Notes: generated by a model from the letters alone, not told the origin. Shown: positions 8,252-18,979, counted from the stretch's first letter. The stretch: DNA of 64,000 nucleotides from Thalassospira sp. MCCC 1A01428 (GCF_002115825.1 NZ_JFJZ01000016.1:30737-94736), one strand, 5' to 3'. Translations and numbers: made by a program.

Positions 8252-9454
8252 ATGTCGCGCAAACCCGAACTCACCCCGGGACTGATCGCATTAATGGCTG
8301 TTGGCAGTGGGCTTTCTGTTGCCAGCAACTATTATGTCCAGCCCCTTCTTGACCTTTTGTCACAGGAATTCGCCCTGTCTTCCACCCAGGCCGGGTTGAT
8401 TGTGACGGTATCGCAACTGGGTTATCTCGCCGGGCTGATTTGCATCGTCCCCCTTGGGGACCATCACGAACGCCGCAAACTGCTGACTTTAACAACCGCC
8501 CTTACCGCCGCCGGGCTGATGGGAATGGCTTTTGCACAAAGCTTTGGCATCCTGCTTTCAGTGGCGGTTGTGGTGGGGCTGACCAGTGTGACGGCGCAAA
8601 TTCTGGTGCCGTTGGCCGCCCACCTTGCCACCCCGGCCAAACGGGGGGCCACAGTCAGCACAGTTATGAGTGGCCTTTTGATTGGCATTTTACTGGCACG
8701 GACATTTGCCGGGCTGGTGGCCGAATGGGGCGGCTGGCGCGCGGTTTATATGGTTGCGGCCATTTTGATGGCGATGTTTTCCCTCGCCTGTTATCGCTTT
8801 TTGCCCCATATCGCGCCAACGTCCCATACCACCTATCGCCAGCTTTATGTCTCGATCCTGCATCTGTTTCGCGATGAACCGGTATTGCGTCGGCGCGGTT
8901 TTCTGGGCGGGATGCAATATGCCGTCTTTGGCATTTTATGGACGTCGATGGCCTTTATGCTGGCCAAAAACTTTCATTACAGCGAAGGCGTGATTGGCAT
9001 GTTCGGCCTGTTAGGGGCCGTTGGCGCGTTGACTGCAAAATTTGCCGGAAGGCTGGCTGACCGGGGCTGGGCCCGGTTGGGGACTGGCGGCTTTATCCTG
9101 ATGACGACACTAAGCTGGTGGCTGTTATATTCCGGGCAATGGTCAATCATTGCATTTGGCTTGGGGGTCGTGTTTCTCGATCTTGGTGTGCAGGGCGCGC
9201 ATATTTCCAATCAAAGCGAAATTTACCGCCTGAACCCCGATGCCCGAAGCCGCCTGACCACCGGTTATATGTCCTGCTATTTTCTGGGCGGGGCGGCTGG
9301 TTCGGCTTTGTCGGCAACATTTTATGGTATCGCAGGGTGGAGCGGCGTTTGCATGATCGGCGCTGCCGTATCGCTGGTTTCGTTCCTGTTTTGGGCCGTG
9401 ACGGAATTTCGCATGCCTTTGAAGCGGATGCGTCATGCACCCGGCTTGCATTAA
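8252..9454 (+). CDS. MFS transporter (DHA1-type drug/metabolite efflux)
   Basis: Inner-membrane transporter of 400 aa with about 12 hydrophobic segments. The opening 'SGLSVASNYYVQPLLDLLSQ' and the loop 2-3 motif 'GDHHERRKLLTL' are characteristic of the major facilitator superfamily (motif A region). The helix 5 region contains 'SGLLIGILLARTFAGLVAEW'. Homologues of this kind are usually proton-driven exporters. The substrate cannot be read. The divergent LysR gene and palindromic operator suggest it is induced by its substrate. Confidence 0.92.
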   Translation: MSRKPELTPGLIALMAVGSGLSVASNYYVQPLLDLLSQEFALSSTQAGLIVTVSQLGYLAGLICIVPLGDHHERRKLLTLTTALTAAGLMGMAFAQSFGILLSVAVVVGLTSVTAQILVPLAAHLATPAKRGATVSTVMSGLLIGILLARTFAGLVAEWGGWRAVYMVAAILMAMFSLACYRFLPHIAPTSHTTYRQLYVSILHLFRDEPVLRRRGFLGGMQYAVFGILWTSMAFMLAKNFHYSEGVIGMFGLLGAVGALTAKFAGRLADRGWARLGTGGFILMTTLSWWLLYSGQWSIIAFGLGVVFLDLGVQGAHISNQSEIYRLNPDARSRLTTGYMSCYFLGGAAGSALSATFYGIAGWSGVCMIGAAVSLVSFLFWAVTEFRMPLKRMRHAPGLH

Positions 9455-9540
9455 CAGCCCCATATCTGCGGCCATTTTTGTATGTATGGTGGGTGCAAAA
9501 CCCACTAAACGCCCGCGCACATTGCAGCGCGTAGTTATAA

Positions 9541-9578
9541 AAAAATGGCCGCCCGTTGCAAAATGGGCGGCCATTTTT
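9541..9578. terminator. Bidirectional rho-independent terminator
   Basis: A perfect 14-bp stem, AAAAATGGCCGCCC / GGGCGGCCATTTTT, with a 10-nt loop, lies between the convergent MFS gene and ilvC. T runs are present on both strands. Confidence 0.92.
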
Positions 9579-9595
9579 AATTCAAATCGAAAAGA

Positions 9596-11235
<1,640 letters not shown>

Positions 11236-11343
11236 GGTCTTGCTCCGCTGCGGTCGGGGCGGGCGATGAACCATCGCAACCAGCCCCACCTGTCATAATG
11301 AAAATATCGGTGTTCCGGCTGTGCTTTTTACAAAGCAGGCCGG

Positions 11344-13107
11344 TCAGACCAGTACCATCCCTTCATCGGAATCAATGGCCTGGTCGCCACTTGTTTCATG
11401 GCCTAGCAACATTTCATTGTGCGGCTTGCCAGACGGGATCATCGGGAAACAGTTTTCCTTGTCATCCACCGCAATGTCGACAATCACCGGGCCGTCAATA
11501 TCGAGCATTTTCTGCAAGGTGGCATCCAGATCGGCCGGGTCCTTGCAGGTCAGGCCGGTAAAGCCAAAGGCATCGGCAAGTTTGACAAAGTCGGGCAGGG
11601 TTTCGCTATAGCTTTCGGAATAGCGCGATCCGTGCAGCAATTGCTGCCACTGGCGAACCATGCCCATATAGCGGTTATTCAGAATGATGGTTTTTACCGG
11701 CAGGCGATACTGGGTCAGCGTCGCGCATTCCTGAATGTTCATCATGATCGAGGCATCGCCGCTAAAGCAAATGACCGTCGCATCGGGATGGGCAACCTGA
11801 ACGCCCATGGCAGCCGGAAGGCCATAACCCATGGTGCCAAGACCACCCGATGTCATCCATTCATTGGGGTGTTCAAACCCGAAATGCTGGGCGGCCCACA
11901 TTTGATGCTGGCCGACATCGGTGGTGATGAAGGTTTTGCGATCGCGTGTCAGCGCATGCATACGGCGAATAACATGCTGTGGCTTGATAATATCGGCAGG
12001 CTGAACATAAGACAGGCAACGTTTTTCGCGCCAGCCTTCAATTTCGCTCCACCAGGAATCCAATGCAGCCTGGTTAATGCTGTATTGTTTGGCTTTCCAG
12101 ATTTTCATCATGTCTTCAATGACATGGCCGACATCGCCCACAATGCCCACATCAACAGCAACGTTTTTATTGATCGAGCTGGGATCAATATCGATCTGGA
12201 TTTTGGTTGAGCCGGGCGAGAAGAAATCGATATTGCCGGTCACACGGTCGTCAAAGCGTGCACCAATGGCAACCATGACATCACAATCATGCATCGCCAG
12301 GTTGGCTTCATAGGTTCCGTGCATGCCCAACATGCCCAGATATTGTTTATCCGATGCCGGATAGGCACCCAGCCCCATCAGGGTCAGGGTAATCGGTGCG
12401 CCGGTCAGACGGGTAAATTCTGCCAGCAATTTGCAGGCTTGCGGGCCGGAATTGATAACACCACCGCCGCAATACAGAACCGGCTTTTTCGCCGAGGCCA
12501 GAATTTCAACTGCCTTTTCGATCTCGGACCGATCCCCCTTCACCGGCGGGTTATAGGTGCGATGCTGAACCTGGGATGGGTCAATATACGGGGCTGGCGA
12601 AACCAGAATATCCTTGGGCAGGTCGATCACGACCGGGCCGGGGCGACCATGGGTGGCAACATGAAAGGCCTCGTGCATGGTGCGGGCCAGCTTGCTGCTT
12701 TCCTTGACCAGATAGTTGTGCTTGGTGCAAGGGCGGGTGATGCCGGTGGTGTCAGCTTCCTGAAAGGCGTCGTTGCCGATCAGGTGGGTCGGCACCTGGC
12801 CGGTCAGGCAGATGATCGGGATCGAGTCCAGTAACGCGTCGGTCAGGCCGGTAACGGCGTTCGTCGCACCCGGGCCGCTGGTGACCAGTACGCAGCCAAC
12901 CTTGCCGGTGGAGCGCGCATAGCCTTCGGCAGCGTGGACGGCAGCCTGTTCATGGCGGACAAGAACGTGACGAATGTGATTCTGTTTGAATATTTCGTCA
13001 TATAGCGGAAGGACGGCGCCGCCGGGATAGCCGAATACGACTTCCACACCCTGGTCTGTCAGGGCCTGCAACACTACTTCCGAACCATTCATAATACGTT
13101 CTGCCAT
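11344..13107 (-). CDS. ilvI: Acetolactate synthase large (catalytic) subunit
   Basis: ThDP-dependent enzyme making acetolactate or acetohydroxybutyrate. It is 587 aa from the ATG at 13107 ('MAERIMNGSEVVLQALTDQG'). The pyrimidine-binding domain has 'FGYPGGAVLPLYDE' and the glutamate region 'VRHEQAAVHAAEGYAR'. The PP domain has the ThDP motif 'CFSGDASIMMNIQE' ending in 'NNRYMGMVRQW'. The frame runs 41 codons further upstream without family similarity, so the longer start is not used. It is the first gene of the ilvI-ilvH-ilvC operon. Confidence 0.96.
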   Translation of the reverse strand: MAERIMNGSEVVLQALTDQGVEVVFGYPGGAVLPLYDEIFKQNHIRHVLVRHEQAAVHAAEGYARSTGKVGCVLVTSGPGATNAVTGLTDALLDSIPIICLTGQVPTHLIGNDAFQEADTTGITRPCTKHNYLVKESSKLARTMHEAFHVATHGRPGPVVIDLPKDILVSPAPYIDPSQVQHRTYNPPVKGDRSEIEKAVEILASAKKPVLYCGGGVINSGPQACKLLAEFTRLTGAPITLTLMGLGAYPASDKQYLGMLGMHGTYEANLAMHDCDVMVAIGARFDDRVTGNIDFFSPGSTKIQIDIDPSSINKNVAVDVGIVGDVGHVIEDMMKIWKAKQYSINQAALDSWWSEIEGWREKRCLSYVQPADIIKPQHVIRRMHALTRDRKTFITTDVGQHQMWAAQHFGFEHPNEWMTSGGLGTMGYGLPAAMGVQVAHPDATVICFSGDASIMMNIQECATLTQYRLPVKTIILNNRYMGMVRQWQQLLHGSRYSESYSETLPDFVKLADAFGFTGLTCKDPADLDATLQKMLDIDGPVIVDIAVDDKENCFPMIPSGKPHNEMLLGHETSGDQAIDSDEGMVLV

Positions 13108-13196
13108 GATTTTCCGAGCCTCTTGTTTAGCGACAACAACGTGTCGCGTGATAACCGCGTGATTGAAACATGATCGATCTACCCTGTGATTGGGGT

Positions 13197-13244
13197 TGAA
13201 AAAGCCGCCGAAACGGCGGTTTTCCGCCATTTCACCGGCGGAAA
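13197..13244 (-). terminator. miaA terminator with nested alternative hairpins (possible ilv leader)
   Basis: Read on the minus strand, TTTCCGCC/GGCGGAAA (13221-13244) comes first. It is followed by CCGCCG-TTT-CGGCGG (13205-13219) and a CTTTTTC tract. A third pairing, GGCGG-AAAA-CCGCC (13215-13228), would exclude both. The second helix is a convincing terminator for miaA. The alternative pairings resemble an attenuator, but no leader peptide is visible. Confidence 0.65.
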
Positions 13245-13259
13245 GGCCAACCTATCGCC

Positions 13260-14225
13260 TCACTTTGGCGCGGTCAACAGAAATTGGTGAACAAGATTAC
13301 GCAATTTGCCTTCCAGACTTTCCGAATATTGCGTGTCGATGGTCTCGCGGTCAGTCATTTGATGGCGAAACCACGTTAACTGGCGTTTGGCATAACGGCG
13401 GGTTTCGCGTTGTGCCAGGGCCTTTGCCTCGTCCAGCGAGAGCGTCCCGGCCAGGCAGGATGCAAGCTCGCGCACGCCAACGGCCTTCATTACCGGGGAT
13501 TCGGGCGGCAGCTTTTGTTCAATCAGAAATTTAACCTCGTCTATCGCGCCCTGTTCGATCATCAGGTCAAAACGCCTGTTGCAGCGGTCATATAAAATGT
13601 CGCGGGGCGGCATGTAACAGAACTTCAGAAAAGCCATGCCATTTGGTGGAGGCAGCATTGCAGCGCCGTGCCAGTGCGCCAAACCGTGTCCGGTGGCGCG
13701 TAAAACCTCGGCTGCGCGAATCAGCCGCTGTGTATTGGCAGAATCCAGCGTTGCGGCCGTTGCGGGGTCGTCTTTTTGCAAGCGGGCAAAAAACGCCTCG
13801 TGGCCCAGCTCGGCCAGTTCGGCGGTGACGGTTTCGCGGATTGATTTATCAATATCGGGGATAGGGGCAATGCCGTTGGTCAGGGCGTTTAAATACATGC
13901 CGGTTCCGCCAGTGACGATGGGCAACTGCCCGTTGGCATGACAGGCGGCAATTTCGGCCAGGGCCATTTCGCGCCATTTGCCTGCCGAACACGCCTCGCG
14001 CCCTGACAGCACGCCATAGAGACGGTGGGGCGCGCGTGATAACTCGTCGTCATCCGGTCGGGCACTTAGCACGCGAAGTTCGCGGTAAACCTGCATGCTG
14101 TCGGCATTAATGATAACACCGTCAAATTCCCGCGCCAGATCCAGCGCCAAGGCTGATTTGCCACTGGCCGTAGGGCCGGCAACAATAACGACAGGTTGGC
14201 TGGGGGATGGTGCTGGCAGGGTCAA
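13260..14225 (-). CDS. miaA: tRNA dimethylallyltransferase
   Basis: Transfers dimethylallyl to A37 of tRNAs reading UNN codons. The protein is 321 aa, with P-loop 'GPTASGKSALALDLA', 'INADSMQVYRELRVLSARPD', 'VTGGTGMYLNALTNGIAP' and the C-terminal 'RRYAKRQLTWFRHQ'. The N-terminal extension before the P-loop is short (about 15 residues), supporting the ATG at 14225. It lies immediately upstream of ilvI on the same strand but is separated by a terminator-like hairpin. Confidence 0.96.
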   Translation of the reverse strand: MTLPAPSPSQPVVIVAGPTASGKSALALDLAREFDGVIINADSMQVYRELRVLSARPDDDELSRAPHRLYGVLSGREACSAGKWREMALAEIAACHANGQLPIVTGGTGMYLNALTNGIAPIPDIDKSIRETVTAELAELGHEAFFARLQKDDPATAATLDSANTQRLIRAAEVLRATGHGLAHWHGAAMLPPPNGMAFLKFCYMPPRDILYDRCNRRFDLMIEQGAIDEVKFLIEQKLPPESPVMKAVGVRELASCLAGTLSLDEAKALAQRETRRYAKRQLTWFRHQMTDRETIDTQYSESLEGKLRNLVHQFLLTAPK

Positions 14226-14327
14226 GGTAACGTCTTTCGTTTGGTGTCAGATCGGCAAATCATCATCGGGGTAACGCGGCGTATGTTATGATCTTTGGCC
14301 GAGGGCAGTTACAACCGGAGCCACAAG

Positions 14328-14978
14328 ATGTTCATCACTTTGCACGGTTATCAATATAGCGTTTATACGCGGATTGTAAGAATGGTCTTGGCCGCCAGGT
14401 CGATTGCGTATCGCTATGTTGAAATTGATCCGTTTACCGAGACATCCGATCACGCCCGGTGCGGCCTGCATCCGTTTGGCCGGGTGCAGGTGATCGAGGA
14501 GGATGGTTTTGTTTTATACGAAACCGCGGCGATTTGCCGATATCTGGATGATGTTTCAGGCAAGGTAACATTATGCGCCAAAGCCCCGCGTGACCGCGCA
14601 CGGATGAATCAGATCATCGCAATCACGGATAATTATGGCTATTGGCCTATGGTGCGGCAGGTCTTTTCACAGGGAGTGTTCAGAGTGGCCGAGGGCGGGA
14701 CACCCGATAATGCGGAATTTGAGGCGGGATTGGCAACCTCTCGTCAGGTTTGTCATGCGCTTGAGGATATTGCCAGTGGTGGGGAATTTCTGATCGGGGG
14801 CGGTTTAAGCCTGGCCGATTTGCATTTAGGGGCAATGATTGCCTATTTTACCGCCGCTTCTGAAGGCCAGGCGATGATTGCCACATTTCCAAGGTTGGCG
14901 GCATGGTGGCAGGTGATGCGAGAAAACCCGTTATTAAGTGAAACAGACCCGGGCTTACCTAACGCCCTGAGGGCATGA
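14328..14978 (+). CDS. Glutathione S-transferase family protein
   Basis: Cytosolic GST-like protein of 216 aa. The N-terminal thioredoxin-fold domain starts 'LHGYQYSVYTRIVRMVLAA' and contains 'FGRVQVIEEDGFVLYETAAI', with the conserved Glu-Thr/Ser pair as ET. The C-terminal helical domain includes 'LSLADLHLGAMIAYF'. A TTG at 14295 is in frame, but GGAG precedes the ATG at 14328 and gives the typical start. The substrate is unknown. Confidence 0.88.
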   Translation: MFITLHGYQYSVYTRIVRMVLAARSIAYRYVEIDPFTETSDHARCGLHPFGRVQVIEEDGFVLYETAAICRYLDDVSGKVTLCAKAPRDRARMNQIIAITDNYGYWPMVRQVFSQGVFRVAEGGTPDNAEFEAGLATSRQVCHALEDIASGGEFLIGGGLSLADLHLGAMIAYFTAASEGQAMIATFPRLAAWWQVMRENPLLSETDPGLPNALRA

Positions 14979-15124
14979 TTTTTGTTTAGCCAATTCTGTT
15001 TGCCGCCTTTTTATGTTTTGCGATGGATGGGGCGTTATCCCGTTGTTGGCGCTATGCGTGAAAGGAAGTTAGCAGGCAGGCACACCACTACCTGCCGGTT
15101 TCGGCCAAAAAGGCCCGAAATGTT

Positions 15125-15574
15125 CTAACCTTCGGGGTTGCACGGGGCTTCTTCCGGGGCATCCCACGGGTTGCAAATGGTGACACCTGTTGGTTTGAAT
15201 TCGTCGGTGTTGCGGGTAACCACGGTCAGGCCATGCACAAGGGCAGTTGCAGCAAGAAGGGTTGCCCCTTCGGAATGGGGCGCGCGGCTGTGAAACTGGG
15301 CGCATTTGCGGGCGACTTTTTCGTTGATGGGGAGCACACGCCCATCAAAGGCGGGAATTACGTGGTCATCCAGCCACTTGCGCATGAGCGGCCCGCGGTC
15401 CTCGTCTTCCCATTCAAATTCCAGAATGGCAATTTCAAGTTCCAGAATGGTAATAGCCGACAGAAATGTTCCTGCCGTGGGCACAGAATTGGCCCATTTG
15501 ACAACATTTTCGTTGGCTTTTTCGCTGCCTGCCTTACGCAGTTCAACGATAACGTCACTATCAAGCAGATACAT
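15125..15574 (-). CDS. PIN-domain VapC-like toxin (atypical active site)
   Basis: Putative ribonuclease toxin of 149 aa. PIN features are 'YLLDSDVIVELRK' (Asp5, Asp7), 'SAITILELEIAIL' (Glu45) and 'LTVVTRNTDEF' (Asp124). The third metal-binding acid normally sits in 'DALIAATA', but here the segment reads 'SEGATLLAATALVHG' with Ala104 at that place; Glu102 is the nearest acid. It starts within the stop codon of the upstream antitoxin gene (TAATG), the usual coupling of a toxin-antitoxin operon. It could be active through a shifted residue or be a weakened copy. Confidence 0.82.
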   Translation of the reverse strand: MYLLDSDVIVELRKAGSEKANENVVKWANSVPTAGTFLSAITILELEIAILEFEWEDEDRGPLMRKWLDDHVIPAFDGRVLPINEKVARKCAQFHSRAPHSEGATLLAATALVHGLTVVTRNTDEFKPTGVTICNPWDAPEEAPCNPEG

Positions 15575-15828
15575 TATTTAAAATCCGTCAGGTCGGACAT
15601 ATTTTCTATGCGTTGGGGGTTCAGATCGATTTCGACGGTTTCCGGCATTGCCAGCAGGTCGACAATCGACGGCGCAAGGCCCAGGATTTTCTGGTATTGC
15701 TCAATCGACAGCAAAACATGAGCGGGTTTGCCCCGGTCTGTGATGAAAACCGGTCCTTTATGGCTGGCCTTTTTGGCTTTGCTGGTATCCTGGTTAAACT
15801 CGCGGGCGGTGAATGTGCTGATCTCCAT
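15574..15828 (-). CDS. Phd/YefM-type antitoxin
   Basis: DNA-binding antitoxin of 84 aa that would neutralise the following PIN toxin. The N-terminal Phd fold reads 'TFTAREFNQDTSKAKKASHK', then 'GPVFITDRGKPAHVLLSIEQY', given here as adjoining motifs. The acidic C-terminal tail 'LLAMPETVEIDLNP' would wrap the toxin. It overlaps the toxin start by one base. Such pairs usually repress their own promoter, which should lie in 15829-15900. Confidence 0.85.
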   Translation of the reverse strand: MEISTFTAREFNQDTSKAKKASHKGPVFITDRGKPAHVLLSIEQYQKILGLAPSIVDLLAMPETVEIDLNPQRIENMSDLTDFK

Positions 15829-15900
15829 GATGGGCTTTCTGTTATTCGTGGCTGCAAAACGAACGTCAAAATAGCAGGTGTCTTACTTGTATCAATGTTT

Positions 15901-16008
15901 CTACTCCGGTGATGTTCCGTCTTTGGCGAAACTTTTCTTGTCTTTGTGGCGCGCAATCAGGATAAAGACGGCAATAATCCCCCAATACAGCCAGCAAGGA
16001 GCCTGCAT
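15901..16008 (-). CDS. Possible 35-aa single-pass membrane protein (small ORF)
   Basis: ATG to TAG open frame coding one hydrophobic helix ('WLYWGIIAVFILIA') followed by a basic tail ('RHKDKKSFAK'). The shape suits a real small membrane protein with the positive side in the cytoplasm. Its start lies three bases from the serB start on the opposite strand. There is no convincing ribosome-binding site upstream, so this may be chance. Confidence 0.3.
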   Translation of the reverse strand: MQAPCWLYWGIIAVFILIARHKDKKSFAKDGTSPE

Positions 16009-16011
16009 TAA

Positions 16012-16908
16012 ATGGATCTGGTGTTGACCCTGATCACCGCGCCAAATTCCGGCGCCCTGACCCATGATATGATTAACGAGGCAACCGCCGCGCTAACGCA
16101 GGCCGGGGCCAGGGTTGGCGATACAAGCTGGCTTGCACAAAATGAAGCCTGCGATATTGCCTTTGAGAATATAACGCTTGAGGAAGCCGAAAAGGCATTG
16201 GGAAATTGTGTTTTTTCTGCAGACAAGGTTGTGCAGAAAGCTGCTGGACGCGCCAAAAAACTGTTGATAGCCGATATGGACAGTACAATGGTAACCGGCG
16301 AAACCCTTGATGAACTTGCCGATTTTGCCGGTGTTAAAGACCGTGTTGCCGCCATTACAGCACGCGCCATGAACGGCGAACTTGATTTTGAAGAAGCGAT
16401 TGACGAACGGGTTGGTTTGCTTGCCGGGATGTCAACCGCAATGCTGGACGAAGCCTGGAAGCGCATTGAATATACCGGTGGTGCCCGGGTGCTTGTTGCC
16501 ACCATGCGGGCAAACGGGGCTTATGCCGCCCTGGTGTCGGGCGGGTTTGACTTTTTTACATCCGCTGTACGTCAAGACCTTGGCTTTGATTTTGATCAGG
16601 CCAATGTCTTGTTAACCAACGACGACAACACCCTGACGGGCAAGGTGCAAAAACCGGTTCTGGACCGCCAGGCAAAGGTGGACGCGCTGGAAATGCTGGC
16701 CGCACAAAACGGGATTACGGCACGCGATGCCATTGCCGTTGGCGATGGGGCCAATGATTTGCAAATGATCTCGATTGCCGGAACCGGGGTGGCCTTTCAT
16801 GCCAAACCATCGGTGCAAAAACAGGCCCGCATTCGCATTAACCATGGGGATCTGACGGCTTTGTTATATTTGCAAGGTTATGCACGCGATCAGTTTGTTG
16901 GCGGGTGA
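16012..16908 (+). CDS. serB: Phosphoserine phosphatase
   Basis: Last step of serine synthesis, dephosphorylating O-phosphoserine. The protein is 298 aa. The N-terminal ACT-like region (1-80) is followed by a HAD domain with nucleophile motif 'ADMDSTMVTGETLDELA', motif II in 'AALVSGGFDFF' and motif IV 'AVGDGANDLQMI'. AAGGAG lies upstream of the ATG at 16012. It stands alone, convergent with the Do protease gene. Confidence 0.96.
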   Translation: MDLVLTLITAPNSGALTHDMINEATAALTQAGARVGDTSWLAQNEACDIAFENITLEEAEKALGNCVFSADKVVQKAAGRAKKLLIADMDSTMVTGETLDELADFAGVKDRVAAITARAMNGELDFEEAIDERVGLLAGMSTAMLDEAWKRIEYTGGARVLVATMRANGAYAALVSGGFDFFTSAVRQDLGFDFDQANVLLTNDDNTLTGKVQKPVLDRQAKVDALEMLAAQNGITARDAIAVGDGANDLQMISIAGTGVAFHAKPSVQKQARIRINHGDLTALLYLQGYARDQFVGG

Positions 16909-16956
16909 CCCGCAGCAGACCTGTCTGTTTCCGGTTTATAAATGCCCATAATGCAA

Positions 16957-16990
16957 AAGGGGCGGCCTGTTCAGGCCGCCCCTTATTGTT
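16957..16990. terminator. Bidirectional rho-independent terminator
   Basis: AAGGGGCGGCCT / AGGCCGCCCCTT is a 12-bp perfect stem with a GTTC loop, followed by 'attgttt', between convergent serB and the Do protease gene. Confidence 0.88.
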
Positions 16991-17014
16991 TAAATCTGCG
17001 AATTTACCGGCAGA

Positions 17015-18532
17015 TTATTTGTCTTTTTTGTCTTGCTTGTCCAGGGTCAGGCCAAAGTAACGCGGGCCAGCGGAGGTTTCGATCAACATCAGAATGGTGC
17101 GTTTGCCATCATCCTGTGCCGATTTAACCGCTTTCTGAACTTCATCAACCGTATTAACCGACTGATGCGATGCTTCGAGAATGATATCGCCCGGGCGAAC
17201 ACCCTTTTCAGCCGAGAAGCTGGCGGTATCAACATCGGTCACAACCACACCTTCGGTATCAGCGGTCAGGTTGAAACGCTGACGCAGCTCGTCGTCGACA
17301 TTGGCAACTTTCAGGCCAAGCGCATCAATGGTGGCTTCGCTTGAGGTTTGTGCCGGTGCCTGTTCCTGCTGGTCATCGGTGCTGCTGTCGGCCGTGGCGT
17401 CTTCTTTCATTTCGCCAAGGTCAACGCTGATGTCTTTTTTCGCACCATCACGCCACAGTTCCACATCAACCGATTTGCCAATTTTGGTTTCGGCGACAAT
17501 GCGGGGCAGGCGACGCATGCTTTCGACTTTTTTACCGTCGAATTTCAAAATGACGTCACCCTGTTTGATGCCGGCTTTTTCGGCCGGGCCATCTTTGGTG
17601 ACACCGGCAACCATCGCGCCATAGGCTTCATCAAGGCCAACGGAATCGGCGATGTCATCGGTGACGGTCTGAATGTGAACACCCAGCCAGCCACGACGCG
17701 GACGGCCATATTCCTTGATCTGGTCAACAACGGATTCGGCAATCGCCGAGGGAATGGCAAAACCAATGCCGACAGACCCGCCAGAGGGCGAATAAATGGC
17801 GCTGTTAATGCCAATCACGTCACCATCCATGTTAAACAGCGGCCCGCCGGAGTTCCCCCGGTTGATCGAGGCATCTGTCTGGATGAAGTCATCATACGGG
17901 CCCTGGTTGATGTCACGGTTACGTGCCGAAATGATCCCGGCGGTAACGGTGCCGCCCAGGCCAAACGGGTTGCCAATGGCCATGGCCCATTCGCCAACGC
18001 GGGCTTTGTCCGAGTCACCCCATTTAACAAAGGGCAGGTCTTTTTTCGGTTCGACTTTCAGCAGGGCAACGTCGGTTTTCGTATCCCGGCCGATCAATTT
18101 TGCCGGAAGGGTTTCGTTGTCATGCAGGGTGACGGAAATTTCATCCGCGCCATCAATCACGTGGTTGTTGGTAACGATGTAACCGTCTGCCGAAATGATA
18201 AAGCCCGAACCCAATGCGGTGGCACGGTGTTTTTTCGGCGCATTTTGTCCCTGATCGTCGCCTTTACCCTGACCGTTGCGTTCCATGAAATCACGGAAAA
18301 GGTCTTCGAAGGGCGAGCCGGGAGGAAACTGGAAGTCCGGTCCCTGGCGATCAGCGACAAGCTGACTGGTGGAAATATTGACAACTGCGGGCAGCAGTCG
18401 CTCAGCCATATCGGCAAAACTGTCGGGTGCGCCGCGGGCATACGCGCTTTGCGCGATGCTGGTCACACCGAATAACACAATCACGAGCGCCGCAGACAGC
18501 TTGCGGGCCGGATTGTAAAATGCTTTTCGCAT
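17015..18532 (-). CDS. degP: Do-family periplasmic serine protease (DegP/MucD type)
   Basis: Periplasmic protease/chaperone of 505 aa for damaged envelope proteins. A signal peptide covers about residues 1-33 (basic start, then 'LSAALVIVLFGVTSIA', cleavage near 'AYA-RG'). The trypsin-like triad is His124 in 'VTNNHVID', Asp154 in 'TKTDVALLKV' and Ser228 in 'GNSGGPLF'. Two PDZ domains follow, separated by an acidic Gln-rich linker ('ADSSTDDQQEQ'). It lies downstream of DUF2065 and hflC on the same strand, an arrangement common in Alphaproteobacteria that groups membrane quality-control functions. Confidence 0.95.
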   Translation of the reverse strand: MRKAFYNPARKLSAALVIVLFGVTSIAQSAYARGAPDSFADMAERLLPAVVNISTSQLVADRQGPDFQFPPGSPFEDLFRDFMERNGQGKGDDQGQNAPKKHRATALGSGFIISADGYIVTNNHVIDGADEISVTLHDNETLPAKLIGRDTKTDVALLKVEPKKDLPFVKWGDSDKARVGEWAMAIGNPFGLGGTVTAGIISARNRDINQGPYDDFIQTDASINRGNSGGPLFNMDGDVIGINSAIYSPSGGSVGIGFAIPSAIAESVVDQIKEYGRPRRGWLGVHIQTVTDDIADSVGLDEAYGAMVAGVTKDGPAEKAGIKQGDVILKFDGKKVESMRRLPRIVAETKIGKSVDVELWRDGAKKDISVDLGEMKEDATADSSTDDQQEQAPAQTSSEATIDALGLKVANVDDELRQRFNLTADTEGVVVTDVDTASFSAEKGVRPGDIILEASHQSVNTVDEVQKAVKSAQDDGKRTILMLIETSAGPRYFGLTLDKQDKKDK

Positions 18533-18747
18533 GGTTTCTGATCCTGTTTGTTGCCGCGTTCACGGAGATTTTTATGATTTATGCAGCAGACGATGCAAGG
18601 GACTGCATCGCACCTCTCCCAAATTAGGGGGGAGTTTGGCGAAAAAAGGGCAAGTGTAAGGTGGAAGTCTGTTTTCTGTGGGGGATATTGTGTCAACCGG
18701 CCTGTTTGTGACCAGAAAGCAGGTAATGGCAGGTTTGTACGAGGGAA

Positions 18748-18942
18748 TTATTGCCAGAACTGGCGCATTGCCCAAATTGCCGCCACACATAAAACAGCTG
18801 CAACCAGACCACCGATGCGAAGCTGGGTTTCGGATATTTCCTGCATCAGCTCCATGACCCGTTTCGCCCCGCGCGGAAACAGCGAATAAAACATTCCCTC
18901 CAGCGCGATTGCCAGAAGAATGGCTGTGGCGAGTTCTTTCAT
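18748..18942 (-). CDS. DUF2065 small inner-membrane protein
   Basis: A 64-aa protein with two hydrophobic helices, 'ELATAILLAIALEGMFYSLF' and 'GLVAAVLCVAAIWAM', joined by a short polar loop beginning 'PRGAKRVMELMQ'. This matches the DUF2065 family, usually encoded beside hflC and a Do protease as here. Function is unknown; the neighbourhood suggests a role with the HflKC/FtsH system (inference). Confidence 0.85.
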   Translation of the reverse strand: MKELATAILLAIALEGMFYSLFPRGAKRVMELMQEISETQLRIGGLVAAVLCVAAIWAMRQFWQ

Positions 18943-18979
18943 GGGGGCGGACGTTCCCGTTTTTTATTTATGAATCAAA

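Noticed and set aside
17348..18475. 375-aa plus-strand frame opposite the Do protease gene
   Set aside because: Shadow of degP: its Asn/Gly/Phe-rich composition mirrors the antisense of a codon-biased gene, and the minus strand has all protease motifs.
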